From: Triparma columacea
Taxonomy: Eukaryota > Sar > Bolidophyceae > Parmales > Triparmaceae
Assembly: GCA_030267965.1 (NCBI GenBank)
Contig: BRYA01000242.1
Span: 9,610-73,609, forward strand
Length of the DNA: 64,000 nucleotides
Direction of reading: 5' to 3'
The position numbers and the translations under genes were made by a program. The stretch's first letter is position 1. The number at the start of each line of letters is the position of its first letter. This document shows, in pieces, positions 54,803-64,000 of the stretch. The notes under the pieces were generated by a model. The model saw nothing but the letters and a program-made list of their open reading frames with translations, was not told where the DNA came from and did not search any database.

Positions 54803-56421
54803 TCATCGCTTCGCGTGTGCGACACTAACCCCGTTCATGAGCCTGTTCCCCTTCTTGTCCATCCTGTTGGTATTGTTATGTTTCCTCATCTTGTACTGCC
54901 TGGCTTGGTCCTCCTGGTGCTTCCCTATCTTCGCCATCCTTCTATACCTGTAAAGGCTCAGCTTGCTGAACCCCCCCCCCTCCGTCTTCACCAGGACGCC
55001 AGCGCCCTCCCGACCTGAGATCTTGTTCGGGTTTGACTTCCCCCTAATCTGCAGTCCCGCCTTAACCGCCAGTCCCACCCTTGCGTCGTCCTCGCCGTAG
55101 CTGTCGAAGCCGAGCTTTTGGGCGATGTTGTCCCTGGCGGCAACGACGGCCTCGGACCTAGAGGGGGAGGTGTAGTGCTGGTCGTAGTACCTCTTCAATG
55201 CCCGGTGACCGATTATCTTGCCCGTGGGAAGCACGAGCTCACCTGAGAGGGGAGGAGCGAAGGAGGGTGGTTTTCGTTAGTAGATGGGTTGGCGTATCAC
55301 TATCCTGATCAGGCTACTCAAGGCTAACTCCCCACCCCTCCCCACCCTCTCCCCCCTACTTCTCTCTCACCTATCTCGTTGATTCTGAATCCCGCTTTCT
55401 TAATGTTGTCCTCATAGTCCCCCATAAGCCCCTCCTCATCCTCCTCCTCCGTGTCCGGTAGGTCCCCATCAAGGTACTCCTCATTCGCCTCCGAGAAGTC
55501 GTAGAACACATCGAACTCCTCCAAATCAACGCCCTCCTCATACCTTAGCTTCGTGTGCCCCGAGTCCCTCATATGTTGAATGGTCCCTGCGGCGGTTGTG
55601 AAGACGCGCTGACAGTGGAGACAGTAGTGACCGAGTTTGACTTTTTCGTGGAGGTAACCTATCATGCCTTCGAGGTCGGCGCAGTACTCACGGTCGGGGA
55701 TGAAGAAACCGTAGAGCGTGGCCATGCGGGAAACGTTCTCCGAAACTGTTGGACAACGGGGGGATGTTAGGGAGAATAAATCATCACAGGGGTCTATCTC
55801 GAAATCCTCCTCAGGCACTTCTTCCTCCTCATCTTCAACCGTTGCGGTGGCTGGAGAACCCGCGTCACTCAGACTCTTCTTCGTCTTCTCCTTCCTCCCC
55901 ATCTTGTCCTTGAGATGCTCAGTACCACTCCTGGATGTCTCCTTGTCCCTTACAGCCTTCATTGCTTGGGCTGCAGCGAGACGGGCTGCGAAGGTGGATT
56001 CGTCAACGGGGGCGAGATTGTTCTCCTTGCGCTTGAGGTTGTAACGATGCCCTAGGGTGATGGTGGGTGGGGGGTGGGGGTGGGGATGGGTGAGGAGAGG
56101 TGAATTGGGTGAAATTAGCGGACATTAGAGTTATAAATGGGGTGGATGAGGGTATGTGATGGTATACATAGACGATAGTAGCGTAAATATGTCCTTCTGA
56201 TGATTGTTTGATGAGGAGGGAGGAGGAGGAGGGGAAAAAAGAGCAAAAGAAAAGGAAAGGAGAGGCTTATCGATTCTTGGAGAGTGGGTTGATAGTCCTT
56301 ATTTTAACTCACAATCACTCTTATAATGATCTGCAAGCTCTGATCGTGAGCTAAACACTTTTCCAGGCGCAGTAGTGCATTTGATACTATTTATTGACGG
56401 AGGATTCACCAAAGAAGCCAT
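54803..56421 (-). CDS. Cytoplasmic 60S maturation factor REI1/ZNF622
   Basis: Acts late in 60S ribosome assembly in the cytoplasm, helping recycle Arx1-type export factors. Three exons, 56421-56313, 56051-55371 and 55242-54803, join in phase 1 each time, giving 409 residues. Exon 1 ends HYKSD and exon 2 opens with HRYNLKRK across a split Trp codon, the diagnostic HYKSDWHRYNLKRK box. YGFFIPDREYCADLEG and HYCLHCQRVF...HMRDSGHTK form the conserved middle. GHRALKRYYDQ and a basic C-terminus (RMAKIGKHQEDQARQYKMRK) complete the match. Odd: finger 1 keeps only the first Cys (KCTTAPGKVF), and the second finger has lost all its ligands (SENVSRMATLYGFF). A 42-base intron-like segment lies in exon 2. 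Confidence 0.9.
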
Positions 56422-56663
56422 ATTCAGACACAACAAGAAATCTCAAGGGCTGTGGCCAGCATTTTTGGCACTGCTAATTGTTCTATCAACAAAGGGAACG
56501 TACTACATCGTCGTTTGCACTCATACGAGTTTAATACCTCAATATATTCTCCGATTTCCCCTTCAATTCTCGCATAACGTCTAAAACTGGAAATTGACAG
56601 CCTGTTCAACTGTCCCGAACTGCTGCCCCTCCCTTTTCCTTTTCTGCTTCTCTCATCTCCCAA
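56422..56663. promoter_or_regulatory. Divergent upstream region of REI1-like and DUF1664-like genes
   Basis: A 242-base spacer between start codons on opposite strands. No motif is recognised. Confidence 0.45.
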
Positions 56664-57620
56664 ATGTCCGCTTCTGCATTAAAAGTCGGTCGTATAATAT
56701 CTGATTCAACCACGAAGTTCCTCCTAGGTTGCTCCTTTGGTGCATATGGAGCTCTGAGCGGCAGCTTAGATAATGCTGGTGCCTTCCTCCTCTCTTCCCT
56801 CAACTCTGCCGCGCAGTCATTCGTCTCCGTAGTAGCCGCGGCGTCTGCAAACACCGCTAAGGGTGGAGGTACGAAGGGTGGGACCAACGCGGCACCCCAG
56901 ACCATCGTGCTGAAGGGGATGGGGGGAAGTGGAGAGGGTGCTTATAAGTTAGGGTTGGTCCTAGCGGTGGGGTACATTGTAGCTAATACTTTAGTGAAGG
57001 ATGTGAGCATCGCCAACGTCTTTGGGCTAGTTTCAAAGTCCACCTTCACGAACGGTCTATCCTCGCTAGGTGGTCTGGTTGAGAAACTTGGCGCGAACCT
57101 GCTGAGCGTTGGGAACTCCCTGCAGGCAGTGAAGCTCCAACTGGCTGATGTGGACGAGAGACTTAGCGAGAAGGTTGAGGACGTGAGTGATAAAGTAGAC
57201 GAAGTTAAGAAACTCGCTGACTTGAACGGGGAGAAGCTTGATGGGGTTGACGGGAAGGTAACGTTTGTTCAAAAAGGCGTGCAGCTTCTGTGCACTGTAG
57301 TCGCGGAGGGGCTTGGGAGGAACCTCGAGGGTATGGAGGAGAGAACGGGAGGGTTTAAGATCGAGTATGAGGGGGGGGGTGGGGATGGGGGGGAGGGACT
57401 GGACATTGAAGAGGTTGGGGGTGGAAGTGGTGGGAGGTTGAGGGGGAAGCCCAAGTTGAAGAGGATGAAGACTCCGGACAGGGGTGGGGGTGGAGAGGGA
57501 AGGGAGGGCGGGAGGGTGGGGGGGGAGAGGAAGACCATGGACGAGAGGTTGACGAGTATTAGGAGGATCGCAGACGGGTTGGACAAGTTGCTGGGAGAGG
57601 GGGGGGGGGAGGAAATTTGA
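56664..57620 (+). CDS. DUF1664-like membrane/coiled-coil protein
   Basis: Single exon, 318 residues. The N-terminus has two weakly hydrophobic Gly/Ala-rich stretches (about 20-60) and a clearer span near residue 100 (YKLGLVLAVGYIVANTLV). Residues about 150-220 match the pattern of the plant DUF1664 family: SLQAVKLQLADVDERLSEKV, a run of heptads, and GVQLLCTVVAEGL at the end. The C-terminal 100 residues are Gly-rich and basic, ending in a short amphipathic helix (DERLTSIRRIADGLDKLL). DUF1664 proteins are thought to be organellar membrane proteins of unknown role. The hydrophobic N-terminus could act as a targeting signal; location is inference. The poly-G runs (57370, 57600) may carry small length errors. 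Confidence 0.65.
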   Translation: MSASALKVGRIISDSTTKFLLGCSFGAYGALSGSLDNAGAFLLSSLNSAAQSFVSVVAAASANTAKGGGTKGGTNAAPQTIVLKGMGGSGEGAYKLGLVLAVGYIVANTLVKDVSIANVFGLVSKSTFTNGLSSLGGLVEKLGANLLSVGNSLQAVKLQLADVDERLSEKVEDVSDKVDEVKKLADLNGEKLDGVDGKVTFVQKGVQLLCTVVAEGLGRNLEGMEERTGGFKIEYEGGGGDGGEGLDIEEVGGGSGGRLRGKPKLKRMKTPDRGGGGEGREGGRVGGERKTMDERLTSIRRIADGLDKLLGEGGGEEI

Positions 57621-58066
57621 GGGAGGAAGAGATGTGAGGAGGGAGGTCGGATGATGGACGTGAATGAGACAAAAGATAACAAGTTCTCATTTATGATGTA
57701 TGTGATTGAAAAATACGCCATTGGCGCGTTCAACTTTTACTTTCTGTCAAAAATAAACACTTTTCGACGAAAAACCTTCAACGAGAGAGCTGTTTTCACC
57801 AGAAAACCATCTTGTTCAGCAACCCTGACCTATCCTGGTTTCGCTTCTGTTTCTACTTAATAACGAGGACTTTACTTGGAGAGAACCGTTGTTGCTAGCG
57901 AAAGATAGGCCAAAACCAACCAATTATTCTCCACACACACACACAGTGGCCCGAGAAGGTCGACCAAGTTTTCACTGTGGTAAGGTCGTAGCTTCCTTCA
58001 AGTTTATCGAAACTTGCCCGATCGGCGATTATTTACCACAACACCTGCTAATCCTTTTATTTCAAG
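57621..58066. other. Intergenic stretch
   Basis: No supported gene. A short CA run at 57934-57946 is the only repeat. It contains the upstream region of the gene at 58067. Confidence 0.45.
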
Positions 58067-60516
58067 ATGTCCAACGAGATGGCCAACAACAGAAGCCAAG
58101 TTCATCCAGAGACACCCACAAATGCTCCTTCAGCTAATCCCTCAGTTAGCTTTCACGTAAATGAAGACGGCGACCAACATGGCAACTCTGACGACGCCCA
58201 ACTATCCCAAGTCTCATCATTTCGCCCCACGAGAGCCACTCTGAGATCTACCACTGCTGTCCTCCTCACAAGCGATGCAAGTAGGGTCTGCGTCCTCATA
58301 GCGGCACTGATGGGTAGAGAAACAAAGGTACCCTCGAAGGAACCTCACTGCGACAACCGGCTGGACGACCTCGTTCAAATTAGAGATATCAAGACTATCG
58401 CAAGCGGGATGCAATTCTATTTGAAGACCGAGAGCTCGGAGGAGGCTGCGACGAAAAAGTTCTTCGAGAGATTTCCTAGCATGCAGGAATTGGGTGAGTG
58501 GAATGGAGGGGGGGGGGGGGGGGGAGCGGGGATGAATGTGTAAGAGTGCAATGTCATTTTCCCCCAACCTTCTTCGTGCTCGGGGAAGGAGTGATATCAA
58601 CCTGCAAATTTTCGCCCTTGCCTTTGAGAGCTGCGTAGTCCGAGCTGGCGATTGCTATTGGGTGTAGTGTAATTTTACTTCTCATCCCCCCACTCCCTAT
58701 CCCCTCTCCCCTCCCCTTCAGACTCACGCCACTATCACTTCAGGTTGAGCCTCGAGTTGACGTGCCATCGGCTGCTGGCCGACCAACAGAAATGGGCCAA
58801 GGTCAGGTTTGCCGCTCAAGCAGGCCTCTCCATTTTGGACATGGTTACAGGTAAGTCGAGACGAAAAGTGGGAGAAGGACAAAAAGGAAGAAGAACGAGG
58901 TTTAGGTTGGGGCGGAGGAGGACGAGGAAAGACGATTAGAAGAAAAAAGGAGGAAGGCCGCAGACCACTACAATCTTCTCTATCCAACCACTTTCGCCCC
59001 CTCCTCCCCCCCCCCCGTTCCCATTCGCAGACGTCGTAATGATATTCGAGTACTCGGCCAGAGGAAAAGCACAATACGCCAAGGCGACAATACTTTGCGT
59101 CTCACTTAACCTTGTTTTATGTAGCATTGTCACCCTTATGCAGAACAGAACCAAGAGTTGGTAAGAATATTTTCCTTATATCATTGTTCCAAGACATTGC
59201 ATAGCTATCATAACCCCAACACATCAACCCTGCCACTGACGCTGCACCTCTTTTCACTGAACTTCGCTAATCGCCGCAGGAGGAGGCAAATAGCTGAGCA
59301 ACTGGCCATCTTTACGTTCATCAAGCCTGGCGTGGACGCCTGGCGCTGTTCGAACAACTCAGAGCACGAGGATGGGCTCATTGCGGACGCGAAGACAATT
59401 TATACTATGACCAAGGCGATTGAAATGATCACCGAGTCTATACCAAGTAGCGTGATCCAGCTCTCTGCAATTGTTACTCACAGTGGAGAGACCACCTCTA
59501 CTGCATGGTTTTCCATGGTATTCTGCGTCTGCACGGCTTCCTTTGCTTCGGCGACCTTGAGCTACGACTGGGACACGAACAAGGAGAACCGCAAGTTGAA
59601 ACCCTGGTTCTACGGCTACGTCCCAGACCCGCTGAAGCAGAAGGTGAGGACCTAAGCCAGAAAAGCGTGACAATCTACTTTGCTCACGTCAACTCCACTC
59701 GCCGTTTATACCCTTCTTTCCCAGGCGATTGTGTTTGCAGCAGTCTTCTTTATTTCCTTTTTCAACTTGCTCCTGCGTAGCTTCTCGTTCACGATCCTTA
59801 ACATATATGGCTTAAAATTCATTGCGATTGCGGTAGCTGCCGAGCTTGGCCTTTATGCGGCCTTTAAGAGGTGTATGGGAGACCTACGTTACTGGTTAGC
59901 CATCTACGGCGTAGGAGAATGGCTTGCGACGTTCCTCGCGCGTTCCATCGTTAAGTTAATTGCAGACTGGACTGCAGTTGTCCAGTTCAGATCTGCCATG
60001 GACTTGGGAGGCTGTTACTGGGTTGCCACGCTTGTGTTCACTTGCACCAGTGCGGTGGTTCTATCCTTCACCTTTTCAGACCAAGTCAAAGACTACCAAG
60101 GTTGGGACCCAAGTATTATCGTCAACTGCACCTTGCTGTGCTCAGTCGGACTCCTTTCCTCAATCTTGGCTCTCATGCTCAACATTAAGAGAGAATACGT
60201 AAAAACATTTTTTGACTTAGATACCGCCAATAAGGCGATCCAATATGAGTTCAGTAGGCCTGAAGAGGACGAGTTGAAGATAGCGATATTTGGAAACCAC
60301 GAAAGAAAGTGGAGGAAAGACATAGGGGACGATGTCACGAAATGGATCGACGAGAACCTCCCCAAATGGCTGGAGGAGGAGCCCGATTGGTTTTCAGCGA
60401 AGTTGCAGAATGATATACCAGATTGGGCTGTCACCGACAAGGCCCTCCTCATGAAACTCAGAGAAAGAGGGAGTGCAAGCCATACTGGCAGACGACGAAA
60501 TAGCATTTTCCAATAA
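58067..60516 (+). CDS. Multi-pass membrane protein with Trp/Glu-rich tail, alga-type
   Basis: Five exons, 58067-58493, 58722-58850, 59031-59160, 59280-59643 and 59725-60516. All phases fit, giving 613 residues. The first 140 residues are soluble and polar. Hydrophobic segments begin in exon 2-3 (ILCVSLNLVLCSIVTLM) and continue through exons 4 and 5, for about eight spans in total. An amphipathic region TKAIEMITESIPSSVIQLSA in exon 4 is well defined, and a charged DTNKENRKLKPWFYGYVPD loop follows. The tail has a Trp/Glu-rich segment, WIDENLPKWLEEEPDWFSAK, followed by NDIPDWAVTD, of a kind I associate with large algal membrane-protein families. Function is unknown. The IPSSVIQ segment is reminiscent of XK-related lipid scramblases, but this is only a weak resemblance. 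Confidence 0.75.
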
Positions 60517-61071
60517 TTACCCAATTCCGAATAATGAAACGCCATATTAGTTTTTACATCTTAGGGTTGATTGAGGGCATGGAGATGAACATGGGACGAG
60601 CATTGGAGAGGCGTTGGTAATATGGGGTAACAAGGGACGGGGGGAATTAGTTGACGCGGAAATTTGGAAAGACATCAGAGGGAGGTCCCTAACGATTTTG
60701 GTCCGAACTTGGAGAACAGAACAGCAGGCAACATTCTCAAACTGATCTCTCACCTTGAACCACACGAATCAACACAAAAGTGAGTTAAGAAGAGGGAGAC
60801 GGGAAACGAACAAGAGTAATTTGAAGCAGAAGCTCTTTTTACGCGCGGAGTGATGTGATTTGCAAAGTGGCCCGAGATGGAGATGGCATGAGGCCAAGGA
60901 GGGGGGGCTCATGAAACTCGTCGTGTGTTTTTGGATGACGATGTCGTCTTTCTTAGATTTATTCCCCTCGGTGGATCGGTGGTATTCAATATTTAAGCGA
61001 GTAACTAACTCATTTTGCCCCCTCCCCGCTTAACATCCTTCCTCTAGGTTTGAGAAATCTGCAGAGGCAGC
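60517..61071. other. Intergenic stretch
   Basis: No supported gene. A CTTAAC segment and a CCTTCCTCTAG tract at 61027-61048 look like an intron end, so the next gene may have an upstream non-coding exon. Confidence 0.45.
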
Positions 61072-64000
61072 ATGGATCGTCGCGTCATGGGACTCAGCGA
61101 GGAGATTGGATCGTCAACGGACCAACGCGGGGGAAGCGGTCGCGAAGATCCCTCTTTCAAAGGCATGGAGGGGGAGAAGCCTCCCCGCAGGATTGATGCT
61201 CCAGACAAAGAGGCTCCTCCTGGTGATGGTAGTCAACCAGACGACAACGCATCGAAGCAGCACGATAATGTTCTTCTGAAAACCAACTCGAACAACATTG
61301 CCCGGTCCAACAACAGACCACCCACAGACTTCAACCATAATACCGACAAGCTGTTTCAATCAAAGCTTTTATCAAGGGGAGCAGTGGAGGGCCTCCTCGA
61401 CGATTCGATGGAAGAAGACTCTAGCCCCAATCACGCATCTTCCACTACGCAAGGACAAGTTGATATCAATTACACGGCTCTTGCCCCCGAGCAAGTCAAA
61501 CTTGTCAAGCTTCTGGATGACCGAGGAGCCGTTGAAGGCCTCATAGACAACTCTACCGGCGTCGATGTGAAGGTTATGGAGCTTGCTGATGTCTTCCACG
61601 ACGAGCGCGACAAGATCATCGACTTTCTCCTCACCGATTGTGAGCAGGGCAAGTTCCGAAGGAAGACCCTCCAGGAGTATGACGAAAAGGAAGGAGTCGT
61701 TCACAGACTCGTCTACTGGCAGCACTACGGCAGTGGGAAGAAGTTTGTCGAATTTCTCCTTGACGTCAAAATTGTCTCTCCTGACAAATCGACGAACATT
61801 ATGGAGTTGGCACCCCTTGATGAGGATGACCTTTCTGATGAGGCAACTGCGATGCTTGTCGAAATTCTAGCGTCAATAAAGACCAAGACTATCAAGCGAG
61901 GTGTCATTAAGGGCGAGCTCAGCTTCACTGATTTTGAGTTTGGACAAACTGCTGTCACCATGGTGGGAACTCTTCAGGCAGAGGAGAGGGTAACAGAGAT
62001 GAAATCAGAAGTTGATATTCGCACAAACAAAAGCTCAAAGAGTGCGCACGCAAGTTTCAAGAGCGCACGCCCTATTAGCACAGTAGAAAACTTTAAATCT
62101 GCAAGGTCACAACTTGGAAGGATAAACAGCAGCATCAGTAGTGTCAAGAAAGGAGCTTACAAGGATGTATTTGTTTCATGGAAGGGAATTCTAGATGAAG
62201 TCATGAAGAAGTTCAGACAGCCTGCAGTCATTGACGAGCGGAGGAAGAAGCACTTTGTGGAGGAGGTTATTCCAAACGCACCAGCTCTGACCACAGCCGA
62301 AAACAACATGATCAAGGGAAGATTGAAACTTGTCAGCATCACCAAAAATGCCAAGAGGCTACCAGAGACACTGAAGCTTGATGTAGAGAAGTTCATTTTT
62401 GTTAAGGAGGTTATAGATCCAGTGTTCGTTACCGAGGTTACAGATCAAGTGTTCGGGATTTCTCACTGTGTGGTTGATGGTTCAGCAGCCAATGTTCTGG
62501 CAGATTTAGTTGAGATCAACACCTACGAGTCAGGGCTGTTACACAAAGAAAGCAATGGCAACCTTCCCAGGAGGGTTTTCAGTGGGATAGATAAGACGAG
62601 ATCACTCCAGTACTCAGCAGGTAAAAGGCTTCCAGCACCTTACGAACCTCGCCTTTTCAATGGGTGGCTTTCATGGAAGCAGCAAAAAAGCAATAGCGAG
62701 AAGAACCAGTTCCTCTTTGCCTTTTCCCCTCTAATGGAGTACACAGGGACAAGAGAAGCTGTGAGAATAGATGGTAAGCACACTGTAGGAGAAACAACAG
62801 GCCTTTACATCATCACTGAGGTTGCGCCGAAAATCTGCACTGTTCTGCGAATTCAGTCAGTAGACTTGAAGGAGACCCTTACTCTTCCCCGAGCTATCAA
62901 GATAAGTTTTTGCAAGTCAAACCTAAAATGGGCCGACAAAGTAAAGGAGAAGTTCAAGAGGAACGGGGAGGAGGTTGATGCCGAGGTCAGGGGGGCCTTG
63001 GTGGAGAGGATGACGGAGGGTGTTGAGTTGGAGGAGGACCAGAAGAAGGTCTTTGGGGAGTTGGAGGAGCTCTTTGGTGGGGAGGAGGAAGGAGGAAAAA
63101 CTAAGAGCTTGAAGAAAACGAGCTGGAAGAGTAGGGCAACTTTTAGGGCAACTTTAAAGGGTCGAATGGGTTTTGAGAAGCTCTTTGGTGGAGAGGAGGA
63201 AGGAGGGTGGAGGCCTCTTGAGTCACCTTATGAGGGAGTGAAGATGGAGATCAAGTACACGCAGCAGGAGAAAGGAAAAAAGACACTTGGTTTTGGAAGA
63301 GCTGAGTGCCTTGCCGACTGCTCAGCAGAGGAAGCAGCTGCTTGGTTCTTTGAGTACTGCAGCAGAGAAAGAATGGCACTGAGTCGAGAGGAAGGGAACC
63401 CTGCAAGGTTGGAGATAAGGAAATGGGGAGAGGAAAGGGTAAATGAGAAGCTGTTTGCAACAGTCAAGAAACTCCCATACCCTCTACACAAAAGAGAGTT
63501 TGTGATGAGATATGTATTGCAAAAGGGACGCCAAAATGACACCATGTCTGTAGCATTTGTCCCAGCTAAAGAGCAGGTGGACTATGGGGGAAATCTAGGA
63601 AAACTTGTACGGGCAACAACAAGTGGCATTCTCACTGCCAAGAATATTGAGGTCCATAATGGTGTCCTCCAGTGTAAACTTAAATTGACCCAATATATGG
63701 ACACAGGGGGGCATAATCCAGTCAAAATTGTCGACAGAACAATACCACGAGTACTAAGTACGATAGCAGTGCTCAGGGATTCCTTCAAGCGGGATGAAGA
63801 GGTTGATAAAGCTGCACTGGCCTCTCTTGCCAACATCATAAAGAATGAGCTCCAAGATTATACCAAGGACGAGAAAGAGGCAATCAGGAAGGGGAAGGAG
63901 TTTTATAAAAATTGCATGGAGGACGAAAATTTTGATGATTTGAAGAGTCCTGATGAGAGGGTCAAGATGAAGCTAGTTCATGTCGACGGGGCAAGCAGTG
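61072..64000 (+). CDS. START-domain-like protein, 3' truncated by the window
   Basis: One uninterrupted frame of 976 codons runs from the ATG at 61072 to the window edge without a stop. The N-terminal 110 residues are polar and disordered. Two related segments, RGAVEGLLDDS and RGAVEGLIDNS, lie about 50 residues apart. Later parts resemble START-type lipid-binding domains: a first around residues 500-650 (LFNGWLSWKQQ, FSPLMEYTG, TGLYIITEVAPKICTVLRIQ) and a clearer second from about 720 (KTLGFGRAECLADCSAEEAA, AWFFEYCSRERM, KKLPYPLHKREFVMRYVLQK, VRATTSGILTAKNI). The GFEKLFGGEEEGG segment duplicates ELFGGEEEGG just upstream. Related algal proteins often carry a kinase after START domains; none is reached here. 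The family call rests on pattern only. Confidence 0.65.
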   Translation, partial: MDRRVMGLSEEIGSSTDQRGGSGREDPSFKGMEGEKPPRRIDAPDKEAPPGDGSQPDDNASKQHDNVLLKTNSNNIARSNNRPPTDFNHNTDKLFQSKLLSRGAVEGLLDDSMEEDSSPNHASSTTQGQVDINYTALAPEQVKLVKLLDDRGAVEGLIDNSTGVDVKVMELADVFHDERDKIIDFLLTDCEQGKFRRKTLQEYDEKEGVVHRLVYWQHYGSGKKFVEFLLDVKIVSPDKSTNIMELAPLDEDDLSDEATAMLVEILASIKTKTIKRGVIKGELSFTDFEFGQTAVTMVGTLQAEERVTEMKSEVDIRTNKSSKSAHASFKSARPISTVENFKSARSQLGRINSSISSVKKGAYKDVFVSWKGILDEVMKKFRQPAVIDERRKKHFVEEVIPNAPALTTAENNMIKGRLKLVSITKNAKRLPETLKLDVEKFIFVKEVIDPVFVTEVTDQVFGISHCVVDGSAANVLADLVEINTYESGLLHKESNGNLPRRVFSGIDKTRSLQYSAGKRLPAPYEPRLFNGWLSWKQQKSNSEKNQFLFAFSPLMEYTGTREAVRIDGKHTVGETTGLYIITEVAPKICTVLRIQSVDLKETLTLPRAIKISFCKSNLKWADKVKEKFKRNGEEVDAEVRGALVERMTEGVELEEDQKKVFGELEELFGGEEEGGKTKSLKKTSWKSRATFRATLKGRMGFEKLFGGEEEGGWRPLESPYEGVKMEIKYTQQEKGKKTLGFGRAECLADCSAEEAAAWFFEYCSRERMALSREEGNPARLEIRKWGEERVNEKLFATVKKLPYPLHKREFVMRYVLQKGRQNDTMSVAFVPAKEQVDYGGNLGKLVRATTSGILTAKNIEVHNGVLQCKLKLTQYMDTGGHNPVKIVDRTIPRVLSTIAVLRDSFKRDEEVDKAALASLANIIKNELQDYTKDEKEAIRKGKEFYKNCMEDENFDDLKSPDERVKMKLVHVDGASS

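Noticed and set aside
61049..61280. Alternative frame reading EKSAEAAWIVASWDSARR after a possible acceptor at 61048
   Set aside because: It looks a little like the START segment SAEEAAAWFFEYCSRERM, but it stops after about 77 codons, while the other frame is open for 976 codons. Probably chance or an old relic.

Overview
This window is nuclear DNA of a eukaryote. Most genes are split by short spliceosomal introns, mostly about 85 to 260 bases. The introns open with GTGAG/GTAAG, often carry a CTAAC-like branch site, and end in a C/T-rich tract before AG. I joined exons by hand and checked reading phase at every junction; almost all joins are exact. The mix of genes suggests a photosynthetic stramenopile, and a bolidophyte/Parmales-type alga is my best guess. 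The basis is many LRR_5 (BspA-like) proteins, a START-like protein, a large Cys-rich receptor-like membrane protein, and alga-style multi-pass proteins. This is inference; no rRNA, organelle gene or tRNA is visible to confirm it.

Layout. 0-3 kb: the 3' part of a BT1-type folate/biopterin transporter, then a Cys-containing LRR protein. 3.2-11.4 kb (minus): one four-exon gene for a 2,631-residue membrane protein with signal peptide, C2-like domain, many membrane spans, one EF-hand and a C-terminal calpain-like domain whose catalytic Cys and His are replaced. 11.65-15.1 kb: a CaMK-type kinase and a sulfotransferase. 15.4-20.9 kb: a TARBP1/Trm3-like tRNA 2'-O-methyltransferase, with an assembly gap in its last intron. 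21-44.3 kb: six LRR_5 genes on both strands with shared tails and shared upstream blocks. Between them lie a nucleotidyltransferase-GHMP kinase fusion, a 2,135-residue surface protein, CDC26 of the anaphase-promoting complex, and several orphans. 44.4-45.4 kb: an extended-SDR/NAD-epimerase-like protein. 45.4-47.3 kb: a gap with no convincing gene. 47.3-53.4 kb: multi-pass membrane proteins, a small protein and a tail-anchored RING protein. 53.7-57.6 kb: proteasome subunit alpha-3 (PSMA4), the 60S maturation factor REI1/ZNF622, and a DUF1664-like protein. 58-64 kb: a multi-pass protein and a START-like protein cut by the window end.

The genes do not form an operon-like pathway. Housekeeping functions (tRNA modification, proteasome, ribosome maturation, cell-cycle ubiquitination) sit among fast-evolving repeat proteins. 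The most unusual signals are a pair of near-identical introns with terminal inverted repeats inside one gene (introner-like elements), a calpain that looks catalytically dead, and an LRR_5 family whose copies duplicated together with their upstream DNA.
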